Origin: Algibacter sp. L1A34 | Lineage (GTDB): Bacteria; Bacteroidota; Bacteroidia; Flavobacteriales; Flavobacteriaceae | NCBI RefSeq assembly: GCF_009796805.1 | Contig: NZ_CP047029.1 | Location: forward strand, 1 to 64,000 | Direction of reading: 5' to 3' | Length of the DNA: 64,000 nucleotides | Shown here: piece by piece, positions 18,692 to 26,252 of the stretch | Numbering within the stretch: the stretch's first letter is position 1 | How the letters are laid out: every line of letters starts with the position of its first letter | The notes under the pieces: model-generated | The model's input: only the letters and a program-made list of their open reading frames with translations | What the model was told of the DNA's origin: nothing | Databases searched by the model: none | Program-made: the position numbers and the translations under genes

Positions 18692-19816
18692 CTACCTCTT
18701 ATTATAAACATATTCAGGGTAAGCCATCACTTTCTTTTCAACTTTTATACCGTATTCCCCAAGATTAGAAGCCATAAACTCAAAATATTTATAGTGAATT
18801 TGCCAATCGTGCAATTCTTCATTTTTAAATTTCTTATCAAAAACAATAGGTGTTTCTAATAAAAAAGATAATTGATACGCAATATCACTTACCGAAGTAT
18901 TATCTGCTTGTATATCCGAATCGCCAATTAAATATTTAGGATTATTTATTCCCCAATCTATTTGGGTAGTATCCCAAAACTTAGCATTATCAATATTTAG
19001 GACCAATACATCACCCTCTTTCTCATATTCTTTACGGCGTAACTTTAAAGCTTTCGCAATACTATTTTCCTTATTTTCAAAGGCTTTAGATCCTTCTGAA
19101 AAATACATTTTATAATATTTATTTACTGCTTCAGGAATTTTAATTTGCGATTTATTACTATGTAACGCATAAGCCATGATATCTTGCAAACGCCCTTCAA
19201 TCTCTAAATAACCATTTCTATTTACAGCTTGAATTCCAGAATTGATACCATGATCTTCTTGAATTTCTAAAAAATCGAAATCTTTTCTTCTCTTTATAGG
19301 ATTCTCTATAGCAACTTCTTGCTTATATTCTTCAAGTTTTAAAAAATCATCTACCGAAATCGTTTTTTGATTTCTAGCTAAAAATCCACCAATTTTATAA
19401 GCTTTTAAATCGGCAGCATGCCCTTCCCAAAGTTTTATACCATCGGCATTAAACAAAATTCCATAAGGTAAACTTGCTATATTATTTTCAGCAAAGGTTT
19501 CACCTTCATAATCTGTAGCTACGGCTAATCCTGTGTTATGCTTAATCATAAATTTATTTACAACCTCCGCACTTTCCTGTGTTAAAGACACTATATAAAA
19601 GTTTTTAGGAAACTGTTGTTGTAACGATTCTAAATATTTAGAAACATGAATACAAGGGCCGCACCAAGTTGCCCAAAAATCTACAAAATACAGCGCATTC
19701 TCATCTGTCGTTGCAATCGAAGATTTTTTAATATTCTTTGAAATATGTATCTGCCCGAAAAACAAGGTCGAACTTAAAACACATATCAAACAAAGTACTA
19801 ATTTTCTTATTTTCAT
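18692..19816 (-). CDS. Secreted thioredoxin-domain protein with unknown C-terminal domain
   Basis: The 374-residue protein has a signal peptide (about residues 1-22), a thioredoxin domain (about 38-160) with the redox motif W51-C52-G-P-C55, and the cis-Pro region ASLPYGILF. Residues 170-374 form a separate domain without catalytic motifs; it vaguely resembles the DUF3738/TIGR03435 extensions found on TlpA-like proteins, which I cannot confirm. It probably reduces disulfides in the periplasm. The gene is monocistronic and convergent with the small secreted gene. Confidence 0.75.
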   Translation of the reverse strand: MKIRKLVLCLICVLSSTLFFGQIHISKNIKKSSIATTDENALYFVDFWATWCGPCIHVSKYLESLQQQFPKNFYIVSLTQESAEVVNKFMIKHNTGLAVATDYEGETFAENNIASLPYGILFNADGIKLWEGHAADLKAYKIGGFLARNQKTISVDDFLKLEEYKQEVAIENPIKRRKDFDFLEIQEDHGINSGIQAVNRNGYLEIEGRLQDIMAYALHSNKSQIKIPEAVNKYYKMYFSEGSKAFENKENSIAKALKLRRKEYEKEGDVLVLNIDNAKFWDTTQIDWGINNPKYLIGDSDIQADNTSVSDIAYQLSFLLETPIVFDKKFKNEELHDWQIHYKYFEFMASNLGEYGIKVEKKVMAYPEYVYNKR

Positions 19817-19925
19817 TATAATACAGCTTAATATCTAGTCAATTTAATAATATATTGTTATACATAACAATAATTGTGCTAAAATAGTATTTTAAAAAAT
19901 AGAATGCTTTTTCATTTGTAAAATA

Positions 19926-19933
19926 TATCTTTG
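19926..19933 (+). promoter_or_regulatory. Putative -7 box of the DUF4197 gene
   Basis: TATCTTTG (TAnnTTTG) lies 25 bp upstream of the start codon at 19959. No TTG at the 19-nt spacing is seen. Confidence 0.5.
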
Positions 19934-19958
19934 TGCTTTAATTAAAAACCCAAAAAAC

Positions 19959-20666
19959 ATGATACGTAAAGGTCTCGCTTTCTTATTAATATTTAATTTA
20001 ACCGCTTGTGCGGAACTTCAGCAAGTAGTTGATAACTTACCGCAAACAAGTAGTGTACTTGGCAATACCGAAATAGCATCTGGCCTGCGTGAAGCATTAG
20101 AATTAGGTATAGACAAACAAGTAACAAAACTTACACAAACCGATGGTTTCTTTAAAAATGATTTGGTTAAAATTTTACTACCAGAAGAATTACAAAAAGT
20201 AGATAAAGCACTTAGAGACATAGGCTTAAGTAGTCTTGCTGACGAAGGTTTAAAAGTTCTAAACAGAGCAGCTGAGGATGCTGTAAAAGAATCTACACCA
20301 ATTTTTATTGATGCTGTAAAAGATATTACCTTTGCTGATGCTAAAGATATTTTATTAGGAAGTAATGATGCTGCTACACAATATTTAACATCGAAAACAG
20401 AAACGGCTCTTTACGCTAAATTTAACCCGGTAATCAAAAGCTCTTTTAGCAAAGTTGGTGCCGATGAAATTTGGAGCAATTTAATTAACAAATACAATGC
20501 TTTACCATTTACAAGTGATGTAAACCCAGATTTAACAGACTACGTAACTGGAGAAGCTTTAAAAGGTGTTTTTACTATGATTGCAGTTGAAGAAACTGAA
20601 ATTAGAACAAAAACAGCATCTAGATCTACAGACTTATTAAAAAAGGTTTTTGCTTTGCAGGACTAA
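19959..20666 (+). CDS. DUF4197 family lipoprotein
   Basis: The 235-residue protein begins with a lipoprotein signal (lipobox LTAC, Cys17), so the mature protein is lipid-anchored. The rest is a helical DUF4197 domain, with GLREALELGIDKQV near residues 42-55, VKILLPEELQKV near 70-81, FADAKDILLGSNDAAT near 121-136 and a final VALEETEIR-like segment. Function is unknown. It is monocistronic with a promoter box at 19926 and a strong terminator at 20683-20722. Confidence 0.85.
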   Translation: MIRKGLAFLLIFNLTACAELQQVVDNLPQTSSVLGNTEIASGLREALELGIDKQVTKLTQTDGFFKNDLVKILLPEELQKVDKALRDIGLSSLADEGLKVLNRAAEDAVKESTPIFIDAVKDITFADAKDILLGSNDAATQYLTSKTETALYAKFNPVIKSSFSKVGADEIWSNLINKYNALPFTSDVNPDLTDYVTGEALKGVFTMIAVEETEIRTKTASRSTDLLKKVFALQD

Positions 20667-20682
20667 CTTTTATAAACATATT

Positions 20683-20722
20683 AAAAAGCCGAATACAGTT
20701 TTGAATTGTATTCGGCTTTTTT
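20683..20722 (+). terminator. Rho-independent terminator of the DUF4197 gene
   Basis: A perfect 15-bp stem (AAAAAGCCGAATACA, 20683-20697, with 20707-20721) around a 9-nt loop, ending in a T-run. It begins 16 bp after the stop. Confidence 0.92.
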
Positions 20723-20859
20723 ATGCTATTATTTTTAATAATAATAATAATGTATTTCTTACAAAATAAAACCTACTTACCTGAAAATCAAAACAAAAGC
20801 ACTTACTTTATTCAATAAAAAAATGTATATTTAGGTTTCCTTAATTCACTATAACTGAT

Positions 20860-21054
20860 ATGAATCGAACTGATAGTATTAAAATTAACCAGTACAGGTT
20901 AAGCCAACGCTATAAAGAACTTATAGAACAAGCTTATAATTTCCGACAAACAGACTCTGCTTTAAGTGATATTTCTGAATATAAAGCTATAAAACTTCTC
21001 AATAAATTGAATCGATTAAAATACCTCGCTAGGGAAACAACACATCACATATAA
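20860..21054 (+). CDS. Small helical protein, Lacal_2735-like
   Basis: The 64-residue protein has a charged helix pair: LSQRYKELIEQAYNF, SDISEYKAIKLLNKLNRL. The spacing and pattern (QRYKxLxExAY...SD...KA...L..L) match small flavobacterial proteins known as the Lacal_2735 family. No signal peptide or membrane helix. Function unknown. It is the last plus-strand gene before the PUL and marks the boundary between core and accessory DNA. Confidence 0.6.
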   Translation: MNRTDSIKINQYRLSQRYKELIEQAYNFRQTDSALSDISEYKAIKLLNKLNRLKYLARETTHHI

Positions 21055-21081
21055 TTTTTTCAACTAATATTTTATAATAAA

Positions 21082-21109
21082 AAAAGTTCAGTTATTACGC
21101 CGAGCTTTT
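21082..21109 (-). terminator. Weak terminator downstream of the first beta-helix gene
   Basis: An 8-bp stem with one wobble pairs 21082-21089 (AAAAGTTC) with 21102-21109 (GAGCTTTT). On the minus strand it runs into T-rich sequence. It lies just beyond the minus-strand stop at 21118. Confidence 0.4.
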
Positions 21110-21117
21110 GTATCTAA

Positions 21118-23202
21118 TTATAATTTCACAATCTTTCGAGTGATGGTAACATTATTATCACTAATACTTAAAAGGTATAGACCGCTGTTTAAATGTGACA
21201 GGTTCAATTTAATCTCATTTAAATTTTCTGATTTGGTTTCCAAAACCTTCTGACCATTAATATTATATAAAGTGATTTTTGTTTTATCCACATTTAAATT
21301 AGTATTAACTAAAGAAATTTTAAGATCGTTCAAAACAGGATTAGGATATAAACTTATAGGATTAATTACATCATTAATAGATAAAGCTGTTGAAAACACT
21401 TGTACTTCAGCCAAGGATAAAGCCACTGTATTATCTAATTGAACTATTTTCACTGTTTTCCCTAGTACTCCGCCAGCATCAATAGTTTTTGAAGGGTTTG
21501 GAGGATTGTTCGTAAATGTTTGCTTAAACATTTCTGTTCCGCTAGCATCATAGACATAAACGGCAAAATCCGAAAGTCTTTCTATATAGCTTTGCTTTCC
21601 TGTTCTATTGAAAATAACAATATCTCCTATAGCTTGCTCTGAAGATAAATTTACTAGCCACCAAGTTGGAGTATCTGAGGGATCAGTATGCGTTACAGAG
21701 TTATTTGAAAAACTCCCATTAGTATTACCGTCAATAGCACGACTTCCTATGCCTCCGTAAGCTGTTGAAGATTGAATGGCTGCTCCTGTTAATGCTAAGT
21801 TATCCGAATCACAATCTATAGTTGCAATAGTATTATTATTTCCATTATCTGTTATATTACCCGTGTCGCAGGCCCGAACAATAATGTTTTCACTATCAGA
21901 ATGTAAAAGCAAAGGGAAATTAGTTAGATTTCGGATACTAATATCAGTCGATGTTAAATTATTTTGATTTGGGTTTGCACCATTAATCATTCTAAGATTT
22001 TGTAATTCACCTGATACCATTATTTTTAAATCACTTGGAAAGTCTACAATATCTGAACGAAAAGTTAAATCGTGATTACTTCCTCCAACATAAGCTACAG
22101 CTTTATGCCCATTATAATAAGCACCACTTGGAGGTAAAATAGTAATATCGGCATTATAACCGTTATCACTACTATATGTACTTTGAAAAACAGGTCCGTA
22201 AATAGCATCTGCTCCACAGTTAATAACCGTACCGTTACCTATAGAATATCCGTTTTCACTACCTAATACCGTACAGCCTTCAACATATTTTTTACCAGAG
22301 GCATGAGCTAAGGTAACACCTGTTCTAGCATTCTTTACTGTACAATTTAACACCGTAGGATTATCTGTACCTCGTTCAATCTCTACCCCATCGATATAGG
22401 TTGTTCCAGCATTATAGGCTCGTATCCCTGCTTCTTGCAAACTCATCATATAACCTGCTGGGAGCGTGTAACCCCATACAGTCATAAAGTCTTTATCAAA
22501 AGCTGGACCAGATGTTTCAGCTAACATATCATCAGTTTTACGCATTTCACCTTCTATATAACAGCCTTCAATTATTGGATAACTAGCAGCTTGCATAAAA
22601 ACAATATGCCCGTAAGAGCGTGAAATAATGGTACAATCTTTAAGGTGATTTCGTAAACCTCTCACTAAAATCCCCGAGTGTTTCCTATGGCTTATAACAG
22701 ACCCACCTCCTTTACCAAAGGCATCACCATATCCATAAGGGTAAGATCCACGTATGGTTAAATGCCAACCTTCTATCCTATTATCCCTGCCATCTATAAC
22801 AATACTTTGAGCTCTTTTACGAGGCGGCGTATCTCCAGTATCTTCCATCGTTAAATTTCTAAGGACATTCTCATTTCCTAATATTTGCATTTGGTTAACA
22901 TCTACATTACCAAAAGCCGTAAGCACATCGGTTTCTATCTTTATAGTAACTCCTGTAAAATCGTAGGTACTATTAGATCCTTCAAAAAGAAATAGTGGAT
23001 TACTAAATTTTCCATCAGCTATATCCTGAGCAGTTATAGTATATGTTCCTGCCGCAAGCTTAATATCTGCGCCGTTATCATCTAAATAAGGCAACAAATC
23101 TGCCAATGAGGTTACCGTAGTTTGTTGAGCTTGTATAAATTGGACACAAAATAAGGCCAGTAATAATAAATGTAGATTAGTTTTGTAAAGTTTAGTCATC
23201 AA
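21118..23202 (-). CDS. Secreted beta-helix polysaccharide-lyase-like protein with F-type lectin module and T9SS signal
   Basis: The 694-residue protein has a signal peptide (about 1-26), a right-handed beta-helix (about 28-465), an F-type lectin/CBM47-like domain (about 468-604) and a type A T9SS sorting domain (about 615-694, ISLYPNP). The helix resembles the PL6/chondroitinase-B fold, but the usual PL6 E...K-S and R-x-G pattern is not seen; instead it shares G-S-Y-P-Y-G-Y-G-D (152-160), K174-H175, Y-G-H199 and GIRAY (259-263) with the genes at 33871 and 59619. In the lectin module H505, R533 and R542 match the H-R-R fucose triad of F-type lectins. Likely a secreted enzyme on a fucosylated acidic glycan; a lyase role is inferred. 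It lies in its own transcription unit at the PUL edge. Confidence 0.75.
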   Translation of the reverse strand: MMTKLYKTNLHLLLLALFCVQFIQAQQTTVTSLADLLPYLDDNGADIKLAAGTYTITAQDIADGKFSNPLFLFEGSNSTYDFTGVTIKIETDVLTAFGNVDVNQMQILGNENVLRNLTMEDTGDTPPRKRAQSIVIDGRDNRIEGWHLTIRGSYPYGYGDAFGKGGGSVISHRKHSGILVRGLRNHLKDCTIISRSYGHIVFMQAASYPIIEGCYIEGEMRKTDDMLAETSGPAFDKDFMTVWGYTLPAGYMMSLQEAGIRAYNAGTTYIDGVEIERGTDNPTVLNCTVKNARTGVTLAHASGKKYVEGCTVLGSENGYSIGNGTVINCGADAIYGPVFQSTYSSDNGYNADITILPPSGAYYNGHKAVAYVGGSNHDLTFRSDIVDFPSDLKIMVSGELQNLRMINGANPNQNNLTSTDISIRNLTNFPLLLHSDSENIIVRACDTGNITDNGNNNTIATIDCDSDNLALTGAAIQSSTAYGGIGSRAIDGNTNGSFSNNSVTHTDPSDTPTWWLVNLSSEQAIGDIVIFNRTGKQSYIERLSDFAVYVYDASGTEMFKQTFTNNPPNPSKTIDAGGVLGKTVKIVQLDNTVALSLAEVQVFSTALSINDVINPISLYPNPVLNDLKISLVNTNLNVDKTKITLYNINGQKVLETKSENLNEIKLNLSHLNSGLYLLSISDNNVTITRKIVKL

Positions 23203-23336
23203 TGTTTATTTTAAAGTTTAGTTAAAACAAAAGAAACATTTATTATAGAGATATATGATAAGCTATCGGTAAAAACCTATAACTTATAACTCTTTAAAGG
23301 GCTTTAAAACAAACAAGTAAGAATTCACTTTATCAT

Positions 23337-23373
23337 AAAAAGGAACAATCTAAAATTTAGACCATTCCTTTTT
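23337..23373 (-). terminator. Terminator after the 23401 heparinase-like gene
   Basis: A 9-bp outer stem (AAAAAGGAA 23337-23345 with TTCCTTTTT 23365-23373) plus an inner TCTAAA/TTTAGA pairing. It lies 28 bp past the minus-strand stop at 23401 and closes the third PUL operon block. Confidence 0.65.
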
Positions 23374-23400
23374 CAGTAAAAAAAACAATAAAATATATTT

Positions 23401-25347
23401 TTAAAATATTGGTGTGTACTTCACTTTTATGTGTCCACTACTTACAGGTTTAATAAAATCGACACCAATTCTAATGGCACCTTTACCTTCTCGTAATGCT
23501 TTTACAGGTACAGGTTCTGGGGTTATTTTAATAGCGCCACCTTCACTGGTAATTTCAACCTTTAATTTTTCGTTTTTATTGGTTAAAATTAAAGTGTGGG
23601 CATCTACAATCTCATACTTAGAATACGTCATGATAGCCGTTCCAAAACTAACTGGTATTGTCGTTTTAAAATCGTCTTGAATCGTTATAACTCCCTGTCC
23701 AGACTTTGCATTTACCATCGTTCTTTTCAAGGTTTCTAATTCTGAAATTTCATAAGCTGGTTTTAAATCCATAACCACTTTATCCCAATTTTCCTGAAAA
23801 TCGGTTTCCAAAATAACTCCCTTAAATTCCCTGCCATTAGCTTGTAGTGTATTATTTATTCTTGGCACCGGGTGTCCCCAAGAGCTTCGAGCAGGGTTTG
23901 TTTTAGAGAAAGAGCCCGCGATATATGATGGCGCTCCAATATCACCAGAAATTAAATCTTTGTTTAAAACAATAATATAAGTCCCCACATCACTATGGTT
24001 ATGATTCTCTGCATTGTGTCCCGCTTTTATAGCTATTGAAAAAGGCACCTTTTGTTTACCACGGGATATCACCATTCCAAAATCGTCGAAATACGTATGT
24101 CCTTCTAAATCTGAATTTTGTTTTTCATTTGAACTATTCACACTAAAAAGTTCTGGATTATTCCAAGCAATAAGTTGCTCTACAGCTTCTTCCATTCTAA
24201 TTTCCGAAGGTTTTTTAGCGCCATAATGTTTTGAAGATAAAACCTCGGCAAAATTACTTCCGCTACTTGATGTATGAGACACACCATCGGCAAACGGGGC
24301 ACATGTTCCTTTTTGTATTTCGAAATGCTCCGGAAAATTACCGACTCTTCTTAATTTTTCTGGATTATCGAAATTGAATAAATCTATTTTCCCTTCCGTA
24401 TAATCTGATAGCATTTGAGCGATATATAAATAATGATTAAAACCATAACCCCAGTAGCCTAAACCTTCTGAACAATAGCCATCATCACCAAAACCGCCTA
24501 TATAATATTTCATACTATTTATTGAAGCCCCAACCGCTGCTAAACGCTCCTCATAACTTCCAGAATTGGTAATAGAAACTAACAAAGCTCCACTTGTACA
24601 TACCGAATTCCAGTTACTAGTGCCATCAATCCAATGATTATTTTTATCAGAAATTTTACAACTTTTTAAATAGGTATCCGTAATACGCCATTGCAATTGT
24701 TTTTTAATTTCTGCACGTAATTCCTCCGAAATTTCTTGATCTAAAAGCGATTCCGCTATAGCCAAAACGCCACCAAATTTACGAGCTCCTAAATCTATTG
24801 AAACTCTTTTTCCTTCTAAAACACTGTTATTGTTATCATCATGATTAGGATGCATCCACGATTTCATATCCATAATAGCTTGTATATAGGTTTTTATTTG
24901 AGGTAAAAAACGTCCTTTATTTTCTAAACATTCCGCTAGAATAAAACGTTCTAATCGATCCATAGTACGGTAATATCGAGGTTTATAAATACCCCGATTG
25001 CCTTCCTTATTGGCGCGTTTATAAATCTCGTCGGAAATTGGCACTTCCGGTGCTTTATCTAATTCGGTATTGGCTTTTTCAAGATAATCTTGAGCCGATT
25101 TTGTAGCAGCGACCTTATCCCAATACACTCTATCAGATATTTTTGGAGCAGGTTGATAAGCTTCAACTGGCATCACGGTTTTAAGTAGTTCTATTTGTGC
25201 TTCCGAAGGATAAATTTGATCTCCATCAGCCTTTTTTAAATAGGCTATTATATCTAACTGCTCTGTTTTTAATTCTTGCTTTTCATTACAACCTATCAAG
25301 GATAATGACATAAACAAAAAACTATACTTTAAAAGATTTTTTATCAT
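23401..25347 (-). CDS. Heparinase II/III-like lipoprotein
   Basis: The 648-residue lipoprotein has lipobox LIGC (Cys20). An alpha/alpha-toroid region (about 90-380) contains WIDGTSNWNSVC and SEGLGYWGYGFNHY, placing N/H and Tyr residues where heparinase-fold lyases hold their catalytic groups. A C-terminal antiparallel beta-sandwich (about 410-648) begins with HNAENHNHSDVGTYI, the conserved His/Asp metal-type motif. Family members cleave uronic-acid-containing polysaccharides by beta-elimination. It is the smallest of five heparinase-fold proteins in the PUL and is not close in sequence to the three proteins of about 900 residues. It is last in the 33555-23401 operon, 8 bp after DUF1080. Confidence 0.75.
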   Translation of the reverse strand: MIKNLLKYSFLFMSLSLIGCNEKQELKTEQLDIIAYLKKADGDQIYPSEAQIELLKTVMPVEAYQPAPKISDRVYWDKVAATKSAQDYLEKANTELDKAPEVPISDEIYKRANKEGNRGIYKPRYYRTMDRLERFILAECLENKGRFLPQIKTYIQAIMDMKSWMHPNHDDNNNSVLEGKRVSIDLGARKFGGVLAIAESLLDQEISEELRAEIKKQLQWRITDTYLKSCKISDKNNHWIDGTSNWNSVCTSGALLVSITNSGSYEERLAAVGASINSMKYYIGGFGDDGYCSEGLGYWGYGFNHYLYIAQMLSDYTEGKIDLFNFDNPEKLRRVGNFPEHFEIQKGTCAPFADGVSHTSSSGSNFAEVLSSKHYGAKKPSEIRMEEAVEQLIAWNNPELFSVNSSNEKQNSDLEGHTYFDDFGMVISRGKQKVPFSIAIKAGHNAENHNHSDVGTYIIVLNKDLISGDIGAPSYIAGSFSKTNPARSSWGHPVPRINNTLQANGREFKGVILETDFQENWDKVVMDLKPAYEISELETLKRTMVNAKSGQGVITIQDDFKTTIPVSFGTAIMTYSKYEIVDAHTLILTNKNEKLKVEITSEGGAIKITPEPVPVKALREGKGAIRIGVDFIKPVSSGHIKVKYTPIF

Positions 25348-25355
25348 TGCATTTT

Positions 25356-26186
25356 TTATTTTTCTATAAAAGCTTCTATAGGAATTACTTCATCAAATTC
25401 TTTAATTTTTATATTTCTATAATAAATCTCGGCAGTTTCCGATTGAAACCCAATAATACCCTCACTTGGTTTTAAATTAAAAGCCATGTTTACAATCTCT
25501 CCGTTTAGTTTATGAATGGTATATTCTCCTCCCATTACAATAATTTCGCATACATTCCACTTATTATTTAAGGCATTAAAATTGGTTGTTGGAGACGCTA
25601 AATGCATCCAATCGCGTTTAATTTCCGGCACACCACCGTTCTCCGGACTTAAAAAACTTTTACCGTCTTTAGTGCAATACCAATCATAATCTGCTCCCGA
25701 CGGACGAATTAAATCCCCAGTATGATTCAAGCCTGTTTTATGATTGTAACGAATTTGATATTCAATACCAATAGGCCAAACTTTATCGTCTGTAACGTGG
25801 TAATAAACACCTGCATCGTATTGCCAACGATCAAAATTATTCGTTATTTTTTCACCCCATTTATATTCAAATCTAAGAATGTATTTACTATATTTTTTGT
25901 TGGTATAAAAAAGTCCGTGTGTTGCGTTTTCACCTGTATTAAGATTTAAACTATCGGGCATATCTTTAAAAACATGCACGCCTTTTTTTTCAATGGCATA
26001 TACTTGTTTAGCCATTTCTGCATCGCCATTTTTTAATTTAAGATGCCACCCCTCCCAATTTTTACCATTAAAAATTTTATGGAATCCTTTCTTTGATAAC
26101 GGGTTCGGTTGCGCATTTGTAACTCCAGTAATTAAAGTTAGTATTACCCCTATAAGCATTGACTTTAGTGCTGTTTTTATGTTCAT
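25356..26186 (-). CDS. DUF1080 (3-keto-disaccharide hydrolase-type) protein
   Basis: The 276-residue secreted protein has a signal peptide ending TNAQ (about residue 25) and a concanavalin-like DUF1080 domain: KGFHKIFNGKNWEGWH near 33-48, YILRFEYKWGE near 101-111, AGVYYHV near 125-131, NKWNVCEIIVMGGEYTIHKLNG near 209-230 and IGFQSETAEIYYRNIKIKEF near the end. The family includes proteins implicated in hydrolysing 3-keto-glycosides and many that may simply bind carbohydrate. An FAD-dependent oxidoreductase is encoded three genes upstream in the same operon, which makes an oxidation-then-cleavage route possible but unproven. Confidence 0.8.
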   Translation of the reverse strand: MNIKTALKSMLIGVILTLITGVTNAQPNPLSKKGFHKIFNGKNWEGWHLKLKNGDAEMAKQVYAIEKKGVHVFKDMPDSLNLNTGENATHGLFYTNKKYSKYILRFEYKWGEKITNNFDRWQYDAGVYYHVTDDKVWPIGIEYQIRYNHKTGLNHTGDLIRPSGADYDWYCTKDGKSFLSPENGGVPEIKRDWMHLASPTTNFNALNNKWNVCEIIVMGGEYTIHKLNGEIVNMAFNLKPSEGIIGFQSETAEIYYRNIKIKEFDEVIPIEAFIEK

Positions 26187-26252
26187 TTAGTTTAAATTTG
26201 GTGATTACAGTTTATTTAAAATCCCTTTTAACAGGAGCTTCTTTTTATCGGT

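Noticed and set aside
20738-20752. Short AAT-type microsatellite after the DUF4197 terminator
   Set aside because: Only a few units in AT-rich non-coding DNA; no sign of phase variation or gene association.
21055-21117. Possible integration boundary of the PUL
   Set aside because: The change from core to PUL genes is sharp, but no tRNA, integrase, direct repeat or transposase remnant is visible.
21118-23202. Naming the beta-helix proteins alginate lyase (PL6) or chondroitinase B
   Set aside because: The fold is similar, but the usual PL6 catalytic pattern is not visible, and lectin modules and neighbours point to a fucose-bearing glycan rather than alginate.
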